From assembly GCA_964604675.1 (NCBI GenBank), contig CAZSAT010000006.1, positions 38,811 to 102,810 of the forward strand: a stretch of DNA of 64,000 nt, in the 5' to 3' direction. Source of the stretch: CAZSAT01 sp964604675 (GTDB lineage: Bacteria; Myxococcota_A; UBA796; CAJQPC01). Shown here piece by piece: positions 55,555 to 62,682 of this stretch. A program made the position numbers and the translations under genes. Each line of letters starts with the position of its first letter. The first letter of the stretch is position 1. The notes below the pieces were generated by a model. The model did no database searches. It worked only from the letters and a program-made list of their open reading frames with translations, and was not told the DNA's origin.

Positions 55555-56126
55555 CCGGCCTCCAAGAGCGTGATCTCCTCCAGGGCCGTGATGCGCGACT
55601 TCAAGGCCCGCAACCGGTCCTGGACCGGCGCCCGCTCGCCCGCGAGGGCGACCAGGCCCGCCTGGACGCGCCATTGTACGACCTCGGCGAGCACGCATTC
55701 GATCTCCGAGATGGTGCGTGCGCGCGCGCCGCGGAGGGGCTCGAGGGCCTCGTCGCCCGCCTCCTGCCGGAGCGCCGGATCGGCCAGCAGGCGGTCGACC
55801 TGCGCGATGCGGCGGTCGGCGGCGATCACGCTGCCCTGGAGCGCGGCGAGCTCGGCCTGGGTGGCCGGATCCGTGGCCCCGAGCGCGGCCAGCAGGGCCT
55901 CGAACGCGCGGTCGATGCGGTGGGCCAGCGGACCGCGTTCCACGCGGGGCGCGTCGTCCGTGGGGCCCGGCATCATCAAGAGCGGCCAACACGGGACCGC
56001 GGAGAGCACGGCACCAGCGCCGTCGCCACGGCGCGCCATGGAGGCGGCGACCGCGACCCCGGCACCGAGGTAGCCCGCGCCGAGGACCCAGAGCAGCTCG
56101 GCGCTGCCTGCGAGCAGGGGAATCAT
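55551..56126 (-). CDS. Membrane-anchored coiled-coil protein in the two-component operon
   Basis: Not assigned to a family. It has 191 residues. Residues about 7-32 form a transmembrane helix (AELLWVLGAGYLGAGVAVAA), with a possible second one around 38-53 (AVLSAVPCWPLLMM). The remaining 120 residues are helical and coiled-coil-like (LAALQGSVIAADRRIAQVDR, AEVVQWRVQAGLVALAGE). The ATG at 56126 has GGAGG six bases upstream. It overlaps the regulator gene by four bases, so it is probably made in step with the two-component system and could be an accessory signal input. That role is inferred from position only. Confidence 0.75.
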   Translation of the reverse strand: MIPLLAGSAELLWVLGAGYLGAGVAVAASMARRGDGAGAVLSAVPCWPLLMMPGPTDDAPRVERGPLAHRIDRAFEALLAALGATDPATQAELAALQGSVIAADRRIAQVDRLLADPALRQEAGDEALEPLRGARARTISEIECVLAEVVQWRVQAGLVALAGERAPVQDRLRALKSRITALEEITLLEAG

Positions 56127-56138
56127 TCTCGACCTCCT

Positions 56139-56816
56139 TCAGAACTGGTTGACCGCACCCTCGCGCCTCGCGTCCCAGCCGGAGTACTGGCCGCGAGCGG
56201 AGCGTTGGGTGGCGGTGATGCTGGAGAGCACGTCGCCCTCGATCGGGCGCAGGAAGCTCACCTCGGCGGTCGGGCGCGCGATCCAGGGGCGCAGCAGCCA
56301 GCCGGTCTGCGCCAGCACGAGGCCGAGCACGAGGGTGGTCGTGAGGAAGGCGGCGATGCGCTGCTTCCCTGGCACGAGACGAGCGACCACCGCCAGGCCG
56401 GGAAGGCCACACGCTGCGAGCGTGACGGCCATGGCCAGGATGGAGAGGTGGTAGTCGGGACTCACCGAGTACAGCAGCCAGAGGGCGGGCCCAGCGGCCG
56501 CAGCGAGCACGGCCGCGCGGGCCATGCCGACCAGCCCGCCGAGCGCGAGCCGCCTCCAGGGCACCGAACCTCCGGTCAACGCGTGCAGCGCGGGCAGCGC
56601 CACGAGCACCGGTACCAGGAGCAAGGCTGGACTCTTCACGGCGGCGTAGAGCAGCTGCACGCCGCCTCGGTAGCTGCCCACGACGAGGCCGAAGGTGCCC
56701 GCACCGAGGGCCGTGATGGTGAGCAGGGCGGGCGCCAGGCGCTCCAGGTCGCGCTCGTCGACGAGGGCGTCGGGCGCGCGGAGCAGGCGGGTCGTGAGCG
56801 TGGTCAACTGGATCAT
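56139..56816 (-). CDS. Multi-pass membrane protein of unknown function
   Basis: A 225-residue protein with about six transmembrane helices between residues 30 and 185 (for example LLLVPVLVALPALHALTG, AAVLAAAAGPALWLLYS, FLTTTLVLGLVLAQTGWL). The N terminus (TTRLLRAPDALVDERDLERL) is cytoplasmic-like and the C terminus (TAEVSFLRPIEGDVLSSITA) is polar and probably outside the membrane. I do not recognise the family, though the layout resembles Yip1-type proteins. It lies between two other membrane protein genes in one operon, 10-12 bases apart. Confidence 0.78.
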   Translation of the reverse strand: MIQLTTLTTRLLRAPDALVDERDLERLAPALLTITALGAGTFGLVVGSYRGGVQLLYAAVKSPALLLVPVLVALPALHALTGGSVPWRRLALGGLVGMARAAVLAAAAGPALWLLYSVSPDYHLSILAMAVTLAACGLPGLAVVARLVPGKQRIAAFLTTTLVLGLVLAQTGWLLRPWIARPTAEVSFLRPIEGDVLSSITATQRSARGQYSGWDARREGAVNQF

Positions 56817-56826
56817 GGTGGGCTCC

Positions 56827-57384
56827 TCAGAGGGCGAAGTCGAGCAGGCCGAAGCCGACCCGGAGGGTGATGAGGCCCGTCAGGACGAACCAGCCGCTCA
56901 CGAGCAGGGCGCGTCGGCTCCTCAGCTCGGCGTCGTCGTGGTCGGTCCCAGCCGCGTCGGCCGCCTTGAGGCCGCGGGCCGCCTGCGTCAGTCCGACGGC
57001 CAGCAGCGCGACGCTCGCGAGGACGTAGAGCGGCTGGCCCAGCCCGCTGGTCGCGGAGAAGAAGAGCACAGCGGGCGCCAGCCCCAGGGCGAGGCGCCCA
57101 CAGCCGACGAGGGCGTCGAGGATGGCGCCGAGCAGGTCGTGCGGGGAGCCGTGCAGCCCCATGGCCTGGTGCACGACGAGGAGTGCGGGCGTGGTGAACA
57201 CGAGCGGCACGGTGGCGGCGACCGCTGCGCTCGGGAGGAGGCGCAGGGCCTCGCTCGTGTCGGTCGCACCGAGCGCGCCGGCCGCTGCGAGCGCGAGGAA
57301 GCCCCCGACCGCACCGGCGACGTGTTGCACGTCGAGCGGCGCGGCGGTGCGCGGAAGGGGAAGGCTGACGGTTGGACTGGACAT
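56827..57384 (-). CDS. Multi-pass membrane protein, first gene of the two-component operon
   Basis: A 185-residue protein with about five transmembrane helices (HVAGAVGGFLALAAAGALG, AVAATVPLVFTTPALLVV, GLAPAVLFFSATSGLG, LYVLASVALLAVGLTQ and LVSGWFVLTGLITLRVG). A conserved-looking pattern PLVFTTPALLVVHQAMG resembles the central helix of the next protein, so the two may be related. The ATG at 57384 has GGAGG six bases upstream. It probably starts an operon of three membrane proteins, a response regulator and a kinase. The 99-base leader contains two palindromes. Function is unknown. Confidence 0.78.
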   Translation of the reverse strand: MSSPTVSLPLPRTAAPLDVQHVAGAVGGFLALAAAGALGATDTSEALRLLPSAAVAATVPLVFTTPALLVVHQAMGLHGSPHDLLGAILDALVGCGRLALGLAPAVLFFSATSGLGQPLYVLASVALLAVGLTQAARGLKAADAAGTDHDDAELRSRRALLVSGWFVLTGLITLRVGFGLLDFAL

Positions 57385-57410
57385 GGAACCTCCGATGCCT
57401 GGACAAGGTC

Positions 57411-57425
57411 ACCGCAGGATGCGGT
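57411..57425. promoter_or_regulatory. Palindrome (ACCGCA-GGA-TGCGGT) upstream of the two-component operon
   Basis: Perfect six-base arms with a three-base centre, 27 bases before the ATG at 57384. It may be an operator or an RNA hairpin in the leader. Confidence 0.4.
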
Positions 57426-57458
57426 GGCGGAGCGGAGGTGCCGTGCGTTGATCGCGTG

Positions 57459-57474
57459 GCTTCTGTGCAGAAGC
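57459..57474. promoter_or_regulatory. Palindrome (GCTTCTG-TG-CAGAAGC) upstream of the two-component operon
   Basis: Perfect seven-base arms with a two-base centre in the gap between the operon and the next gene's 3' end. Its AT content is above that of its surroundings. It is a candidate regulator binding site, 48 bases from the first palindrome. Confidence 0.45.
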
Positions 57475-57483
57475 GGTGCAGCC

Positions 57484-58107
57484 CTACGGAGCGTTCGCCT
57501 CGGAGCAGCTCGCCTCCCACAGGCTGTGCGCGCACGGGTCGTGCCCCGCCGCCTCGTAGAGCGTTCGGGCCGCGGTCATCGTCTCGTCGCCTGCAGGAAA
57601 GCGTTCCCTGAGCTTGTCGAGCTCGAAGTCCGCGGTGCTCGCCCAGATCGCGGTCTGCAGGGCAGCCGGGCCACTCTTCAGCTCGTCGGCCTTCTGGATC
57701 AACGCGGCGAGCGTAGCGTCCACAGCGCCCACGGTGTAGCGGTCGGTCTGCTCGGGATGGCGCTTGCCCAGCTCGATCGCGTAGGACTCGAGCACCCACT
57801 GCGTGCTGCCTGTTGCGGCGACGGTCATGCTCGTCGAAGGCTGGAACCAGCCGTAGCCGAGCATGCGCCCCTTGGACGCGGCGACCACCATGCGTGGCGC
57901 CTCGGCGCTCGCCGCGGTGAGCACGGTGCCCGCGGCGACGTCGATCGTGAGCTCCTGGCCGCCGCTCTTGAGGGTGGCGAAGATCGCGTCGCCGGTGCTC
58001 GAGCCGTTGCCGCGGAGCTCCGCCGTTATCGACCCGGCGTCGATGGCGGTGCCCAGCGGGGTAGGCTCGGCGGCCCAGGCGCCCAGGGTGAGCAATGCAG
58101 CGTTCAT
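57484..58107 (-). CDS. Exported protein of unknown function
   Basis: A 207-residue exported protein with a short signal peptide, MNAALLTLGAWAAEP. The first half is beta-rich (GSITAELRGNGSSTGDAIFA, LTIDVAAGTVLTAASA, MTVAATGSTQWVLESYAIEL); the second half is helical, with YTVGAVDATLAALIQKADEL and a terminal Cys pair (DPCAHSLWEASCSE). No lipobox Cys is present, so it is probably soluble in the periplasm. The ATG at 58107 has GGAGG five to six bases upstream. I do not recognise the family. The 46-base gap to xseA holds a TTAGCT and the xseA -10-like TAGGCT. Confidence 0.75.
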   Translation of the reverse strand: MNAALLTLGAWAAEPTPLGTAIDAGSITAELRGNGSSTGDAIFATLKSGGQELTIDVAAGTVLTAASAEAPRMVVAASKGRMLGYGWFQPSTSMTVAATGSTQWVLESYAIELGKRHPEQTDRYTVGAVDATLAALIQKADELKSGPAALQTAIWASTADFELDKLRERFPAGDETMTAARTLYEAAGHDPCAHSLWEASCSEANAP

Positions 58108-58141
58108 GCGCCCTCCGTCAGCTGCCTCAGCTAACCCGCGG

Positions 58142-58147
58142 TAGGCT
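58142..58147 (+). promoter_or_regulatory. Predicted leaderless -10 element (TAGGCT) for xseA
   Basis: TAGGCT begins exactly 12 bases before the xseA ATG at 58154. No Shine-Dalgarno and no clear -35 are seen. Confidence 0.5.
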
Positions 58148-58153
58148 GCTCCG

Positions 58154-59356
58154 ATGCCGCGTGAGCGCCCCTACACCGTCCGAGAGCTCGTCGGGGAGCT
58201 GCAGCGTGCGCTCTGGGACATCTGGGGCCACCAGTGGGTGATCGGAGAGCTGAGCCAGCTGAAGGTCGCGGCGAGCGGACACCTCTACGCCACCCTCGTC
58301 GAGGGTCCCGACGCCGTGCGCGTCACGATGATGCGCAGCGAGGCCCAGCGCTTGCGCTGGCGACCGCAGGAAGGCGAGCTGGTGCGCGCGCTCGGGCGCC
58401 TGGAGGTCTTTCGTGGCTCGCTGCAGCTCCGCGTGCGGGCCATGGAACCGGTCGGCGAGGGCGCCCGTGCTCGTGCCCTGGAGGCCCTCCGTGCCCGCCT
58501 CGCCGAGGAAGGGCTGTTCTCACCGGATCGGAAGCGCCCGTTGCCGCGTCTTCCGCGCTGCGTGGGCGTGGTGACCTCGGCACGGGGCGCCGCACTCCAG
58601 GACTTCCTCACCGTGCTGAAGCGCCGCATGCCGGGCACGCGCGTGGTCCTGGCCTCGTGCCGCGTGCAGGGCGAGGGCGCCGAACACGAGGTGGTGAGCG
58701 CGCTGCGGCGGGTGGAGGCCCACGGGCAGGCCGAGGTCATCGTCGTGACCCGTGGAGGTGGCTCGACGGAGGACCTGTGGGCGTTCCAGGCCGAGGAGGT
58801 GGTCCGAGCGGTCGCGGCCTGCCGGGTGCCGGTGGTGAGCGCTGTGGGCCACGAAGTCGACGTCACCCTCTGCGACCTGGTGGCCGATCTGCGCGTGGCC
58901 ACGCCGTCCGCAGCGGCCGAGCGCGTGGTCCCGGATCGTCGCGAGCTGCGGGCCGAGCTCGTGCAACGCCAGCAACGTCTGGTGGCGGGCTTCCAGCGCA
59001 ACGTGGCCGCCAAGCGCGCCCACCTGGCCCGCCGAAAGCTGCTCCACCCCGGCGAGCGTGTGGCGCGTGGTCGCGAGCGGCTCGGACGGCTGCAGCAGCG
59101 GCTGGCTGGCAGCGGGCCGCGACGCGTGGCCCACCAGCGCAGGGCGCTCCTCGCGGCGGTCGGCCGGCTCGAGGCCCTGTCGCCGTTGGCGGTGCTGGGC
59201 CGCGGCTATGCCATCGCCCTGAGCGAGGCCGGCGCTGTCCGCGCCGCGGGTGAGGTGCGGGTCGGCGATGCGCTGGAGATCCGGCTCCACCAGGGTCGGC
59301 TCGATGTCTCGGTCGACGCCGTTCACGCGCCCGGATCGAGCGCCGTCGAGCACTGA
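58154..59356 (+). CDS. xseA: Exodeoxyribonuclease VII large subunit
   Basis: A 400-residue catalytic subunit of exonuclease VII, which cuts single-stranded DNA from both ends to oligonucleotides in the cytoplasm. The N-terminal OB fold contains WVIGELSQLKVAASGHLYAT and RVTMMRSEAQRLRW. The catalytic region shows VGVVTSARGAALQDFLTVLK, VIVVTRGGGSTEDLWAFQAE, VVSAVGHEVDVTLCDLVADL and ATPSAAAE. A coiled-coil region (about 255-330) and the C-terminal SPLAVLGRGYAIAL complete the family layout. It is slightly shorter than E. coli XseA (about 450). The small subunit xseB is not adjacent in this window. The start has no Shine-Dalgarno but a TAGGCT at -12. Confidence 0.95.
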   Translation: MPRERPYTVRELVGELQRALWDIWGHQWVIGELSQLKVAASGHLYATLVEGPDAVRVTMMRSEAQRLRWRPQEGELVRALGRLEVFRGSLQLRVRAMEPVGEGARARALEALRARLAEEGLFSPDRKRPLPRLPRCVGVVTSARGAALQDFLTVLKRRMPGTRVVLASCRVQGEGAEHEVVSALRRVEAHGQAEVIVVTRGGGSTEDLWAFQAEEVVRAVAACRVPVVSAVGHEVDVTLCDLVADLRVATPSAAAERVVPDRRELRAELVQRQQRLVAGFQRNVAAKRAHLARRKLLHPGERVARGRERLGRLQQRLAGSGPRRVAHQRRALLAAVGRLEALSPLAVLGRGYAIALSEAGAVRAAGEVRVGDALEIRLHQGRLDVSVDAVHAPGSSAVEH

Positions 59357-59415
59357 GCGGGGTCGGCGTTCACGCCGGTCGGGTAGCGATCCGTTGCCTG
59401 GTGCGTGAGGTGAAC

Positions 59416-60615
59416 GTGTCCTGGCTCTCCCGCATCACCGGTGCCGAACCTGGCGGCGACGACGCTCGCACCTTGCAGGCCGCCCTGCTGGCGGTGCTCG
59501 CGCACCTGCAACAGCAGCAGAAGAGCACGCGGCTCGGCGAGCTCGAGAAGCGGCTCGAGCGGTTTCCCACACCGACGGGGCTGACGCGCGAGCTCAGCAA
59601 GGTGCTGCCCACGCTGCGTCCGCCCGATGCGGGGGCCGACATGGCCGACGCGGTGAGCGCGCTGGGCGCTGCCCTCGCGGCGGTCTCGATGGGCGACGAG
59701 GAGCTCCAGCGCGAGATCCTGTCCCTGCGCAAGCGCCTGCCCACGTGGGTAGGGAGCGACGAGGCACGCTGGCTCAGCGGCTCCGCCCGCTCCCTGGAGC
59801 GCTTTGCCACCCCCGTCCGGCAGCGCGTCGCGGCGACCGAGCGCGAGCTGCTGGGGTTCGTCACCGAGATCGGACAGCAGCTGTCCATGCTGTCCCGGGG
59901 CAGCGACTCCGTGGGCGCACGCGCTGGCGACATGGCCCGCCGCCTTCACGCCGCGCGGGACGCCGAGGCGCTGGCCGCGCTGCGGGAGGATCTGGTCGCC
60001 GAGCTGACCGGGCTCGAGCGCGACGCCCGTGGCATGCGCGCGGAGATCGACACCCTGAACACCCGCGCGGTGGCCCTCGAGCGCCACGCGCACGCCCAGG
60101 CGGCCGAGCTGGAAGAAGCTCGACGCGCGGTGGACCTCGACACCCTGACCGGCGTGGCGACCCGGGGCGCCTTCGACCGCGAGCTGGCGGGTGAGGTGCA
60201 GCGTGCCCGGCGACGCGGGGATGCGCTGAGCCTCCTGATGGTCGACGTCGATCACTTCAAGCGTGTGAACGACACCCACGGCCACCCGGCGGGCGACGCG
60301 GTGCTCCGCTCCCTGTCCGCGAGCCTGATGCAGGTGGTGAGGACCAACGATCTGGTCGCCCGCCTCGGCGGCGAGGAGTTCGCGATCCTGCTGCCCGGCA
60401 CCGACGCGGCCGGCGCGCTCATCGTCGCGGAGAAGTGTCGGGAGGCCGTCGCGCGGCTGACCTTCCGGCAGGGTGCGTCGAGCTTCGCCGTGACCGTGTC
60501 GGTGGGGGTGGCCGAGCTCGCCGCGAGCGAAGGCCCGACGCTCCTCTACCAGCGCGCCGATGCGGCCTTGTACGCGGCCAAGCGGGGCGGACGCGACCGG
60601 GCCGTGGCCGCTTAG
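59416..60615 (+). CDS. Diguanylate cyclase (GGDEF protein)
   Basis: A 399-residue cytoplasmic protein that should make cyclic di-GMP. Residues about 1-225 are helical and coiled-coil-rich (LAHLQQQQKSTRLGELEKRL, AAELEEARRAVDLDTLTG) with no known sensor domain. The GGDEF domain (about 237-399) has DTLTGVATRGAFDREL, LLMVDVDHFKRVNDTHGH and the active-site LGGEEFAILLP. An RTND five residues before GGEEF keeps the RxxD inhibitory site, so product feedback is expected. The GTG at 59416 has GAGG five bases upstream; an in-frame GTG at 59401 is an alternative. The helical N terminus probably dimerises. Confidence 0.92.
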   Translation: MSWLSRITGAEPGGDDARTLQAALLAVLAHLQQQQKSTRLGELEKRLERFPTPTGLTRELSKVLPTLRPPDAGADMADAVSALGAALAAVSMGDEELQREILSLRKRLPTWVGSDEARWLSGSARSLERFATPVRQRVAATERELLGFVTEIGQQLSMLSRGSDSVGARAGDMARRLHAARDAEALAALREDLVAELTGLERDARGMRAEIDTLNTRAVALERHAHAQAAELEEARRAVDLDTLTGVATRGAFDRELAGEVQRARRRGDALSLLMVDVDHFKRVNDTHGHPAGDAVLRSLSASLMQVVRTNDLVARLGGEEFAILLPGTDAAGALIVAEKCREAVARLTFRQGASSFAVTVSVGVAELAASEGPTLLYQRADAALYAAKRGGRDRAVAA

Positions 60616-60621
60616 GAGCGG

Positions 60622-61191
60622 TCAGGTCACGCGGCGCCACATGCCTGCGGCGGCGATCTCCAGGCCCGGAACCTGTCCGAAGGTGCGGTGGAGCCAGAGC
60701 AACGCCTGCTCGACGCGGCCTTCGTGCTCCAGGGTCTCTGCAGTCGGGATGCCGCCCTCGATCCAGGCGGCCTCGAGCGCGGTGGCGCGCTGGAGGAAGG
60801 TCTCGGGTGAGGTGACGACCACCCGGGGGTTGCCGGCCATGTACCGGCGTGCTCGGGGCACGTGGTAGGTGCTGGTGATGCAGGCGAGCCGAGACGCTCC
60901 ACGCTCGCCGATGAGCTGGTCGGCGGCCTGGGCTTCCTCTCGGGTGCAGCGCGTCCAGTTCTTCACCAGGATGCGGTCCCCTTGCACGCCGAGCTCCCGC
61001 AGCAGCTCGTGCACGATGGCGGACCCCGAGCGCTCCTGGCCGCGCAGCTCGGCTTCGTAGGTGGCCACGAACCGGGCGCCCTCTCGCAGGGCCACCGACG
61101 CCGCGGCCGAGCGCGCCCTGAGCTCACGCATCGCCCGTTCGGGATCCGTCCGGAGCTCCTTGCCGAGCACCATCACACCGTCGACCTTCAT
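60622..61191 (-). CDS. YdcF-like (DUF218) protein
   Basis: A 189-residue protein with the DUF218/YdcF layout: VDGVMVLGKELRTDPE at the N terminus, then a nucleotide-like site region, TRCTREEAQAADQLIGERGA, and ITSTYHVPRARRYM. DUF218 proteins have a Rossmann-like fold and are tied to envelope or vancomycin-sensitivity phenotypes (SanA-like), though their reaction is not settled. No signal peptide or membrane helix is present, so it is probably cytoplasmic. It converges with the diguanylate cyclase gene (six bases between stops). The ATG at 61191 has a TAGGGG 12 bases upstream. Confidence 0.8.
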   Translation of the reverse strand: MKVDGVMVLGKELRTDPERAMRELRARSAAASVALREGARFVATYEAELRGQERSGSAIVHELLRELGVQGDRILVKNWTRCTREEAQAADQLIGERGASRLACITSTYHVPRARRYMAGNPRVVVTSPETFLQRATALEAAWIEGGIPTAETLEHEGRVEQALLWLHRTFGQVPGLEIAAAGMWRRVT

Positions 61192-61197
61192 GGCGGC

Positions 61198-61203
61198 CCC
61201 CTA
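61198..61203 (-). promoter_or_regulatory. Possible leaderless -10 element (TAGGGG) for the YdcF-like gene
   Basis: TAGGGG on the minus strand starts exactly 12 bases before the ATG at 61191. The last base is G, not T, so it is a weaker match than the others. Confidence 0.3.
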
Positions 61204-61236
61204 TCGCATGCAGGCCGGCGATCCGTTGGTCGGGGT

Positions 61237-61866
61237 GTGATCCTCTCCTTCCTGGCCCTGGCTGCGCCCGATGTGTACGCGGATCCCCTCGTGGAGGAGA
61301 TCGAGTTTGATGCGGTGCACGTGGTGGGCGAGCCGCCCGTGGCGAGGGCCTACCAAGAGCTCCCGGATCGGATGGCGGTCGAGGCGGAGCTCGCCCGGAG
61401 AGGCCTCGGCTTCGAGGACGCCGAGCTCGTGACCGGCTCGGTCGGCGGCTGGCGCCTGAAGAAGATCTTCGGGGAACACCCCTCGGAGACGCGTGTCGAG
61501 CTGGCCCAGCAGGACAGCCTGCGTTGGGTGCGGCTCGGCGGTGGCGACACGCGGGTCGAGGACGAGCGAGCGGGCTGGTATGGGAACGCCTGCGCAGTGG
61601 TCGACACCCGCCTGGCATCGCTCGAGCTGTCCCTGTACGACGGCCGCACCGAGGCCAGCAGCTCCCGCGTGGTGCTCGCGGACGGTCACGACCGCACGGC
61701 GGTGCTGGCCACCCTTGCTCCGGGGGACTCCGTGATGATCGTCGAGGCCGAAGGGCGGCGAAAGACGGGCAGCCGCGTGCGACTCCGTCGAGGCTCTCGC
61801 GCCCTGGACCTGCGAACACGCACCGAGGACGTGCGGGCCTGCTACCACGGAAAGGGCTCGATGTAG
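61237..61866 (+). CDS. Exported protein of unknown function
   Basis: A 209-residue exported protein with signal MILSFLALAAPDVYADP. The GTG at 61237 has a weak GGGG upstream. The body is beta-rich with charged loops: VEEIEFDAVHVVGEPPVARA, GSVGGWRLKKIFGEHPSETR and AVLATLAPGDSVMIVEAEGR. Two cysteines (NACAVV, RACYHG) could form a disulphide. No family is recognised and no catalytic motif is seen. It is divergent from the YdcF-like gene and convergent with the BamD-like gene, so it stands alone. Confidence 0.72.
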   Translation: MILSFLALAAPDVYADPLVEEIEFDAVHVVGEPPVARAYQELPDRMAVEAELARRGLGFEDAELVTGSVGGWRLKKIFGEHPSETRVELAQQDSLRWVRLGGGDTRVEDERAGWYGNACAVVDTRLASLELSLYDGRTEASSSRVVLADGHDRTAVLATLAPGDSVMIVEAEGRRKTGSRVRLRRGSRALDLRTRTEDVRACYHGKGSM

Positions 61867-61882
61867 CCGCCCGAGGCGGAGC

Positions 61883-62620
61883 TCAGAGGCCCGGCGCGCG
61901 ACGCTCCAGGCGGTCGACGGCCCGGTGGTCGGGGTGGTCGGTCCGGAGGCGCTGCGCGACCTCGGAGGCCAGGTCGGTGTCGCCCAGCTCATGGTGGGCC
62001 CAGGCCAGCTCGCCGAGCGCATCTGGAGCGTCGGGTGCGTCCGGGTAGCGCTGCAGGAGGGTCTCCATGCGGGACGCCGCTGCGAGCCAGCTCTCCTGGC
62101 GCAGGTAGAAGCGCCCGATGATGAGCTCCTTGTGGGCCAGCCGCGCCTCGCACTTCGCCATGTACTCCATGACCTCGTCGAAGTGCGCGCTCTCGTCCGA
62201 CGACTGGTAGCGCGACGCGAAGGGGCTCCAGGCGTTCAGCGCCTGCCGTGTCCAGGTCTGGTCGCGCGCGGCGATCCGGGGTGCCTTCTTCCAGGCTGTG
62301 AGGCCCAGCCGGTAGATGACGTAGTGCAGGTCCTCGTGGCGCGGGTGCATGCGCATGAAGTCCTCGTAGGCCACGCGCGCCTGGTCCCACTCCGCCTTCT
62401 TGAAGTACACGTCGGCGATGGCGAGCTCGGCCTTCACCGCGAAGGGGTCGTCCCGGTGGTAGTTCCGGATCCGGTTGAACTCCTCCAAGGCCTTCACGTA
62501 GTAGCCCCGCTTGGCGTACTTCTGGCCCAGCTCGTAGCTCTCGGCCACGGTGAGGTCCTTCTTGGCGGCGTTGACGGTGGGCGACAGCGCGAGCAGCAGG
62601 GCGAGCACGACGAGACGCAA
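61883..62620 (-). CDS. BamD-like outer membrane assembly protein without a lipobox cysteine
   Basis: A 245-residue exported protein with TPRs. The TTG at 62620 has GGAG five bases upstream; longer frames would run into the divergent promoter. The signal is MRLVVLALLLALSPTVNA. Family signs include SYELGQKYAKRGYYVKALEE, ADVYFKKAEWDQARVAYEDF, YRLGLTAWKKAPRIAARDQT (the conserved BamD RDQ) and ELIIGRFYLRQESWLAAASR. BamD is normally a lipoprotein of the beta-barrel assembly machinery; this copy has Ala-Ala-Lys after the signal and no Cys, so it would be a soluble periplasmic form or a functional relative. It is divergent from the HtrA-like gene. Confidence 0.85.
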   Translation of the reverse strand: MRLVVLALLLALSPTVNAAKKDLTVAESYELGQKYAKRGYYVKALEEFNRIRNYHRDDPFAVKAELAIADVYFKKAEWDQARVAYEDFMRMHPRHEDLHYVIYRLGLTAWKKAPRIAARDQTWTRQALNAWSPFASRYQSSDESAHFDEVMEYMAKCEARLAHKELIIGRFYLRQESWLAAASRMETLLQRYPDAPDAPDALGELAWAHHELGDTDLASEVAQRLRTDHPDHRAVDRLERRAPGL

Positions 62621-62648
62621 GGCAACTCCAGGATCGGTGGCTAACGCG

Positions 62649-62676
62649 TTGACAAGCCGGCGGACGCGCTTAGGCA
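62649..62676 (+). promoter_or_regulatory. Promoter of the HtrA-like gene (TTGACA-N16-TAGGCA)
   Basis: A perfect -35 TTGACA (62649-62654) is separated by 16 bases from TAGGCA (62671-62676). The hexamer begins exactly 12 bases before the GTG at 62683, predicting a leaderless transcript. This is the only first gene in the window with both elements clear. Confidence 0.6.
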
Positions 62677-62682
62677 TTCGCG

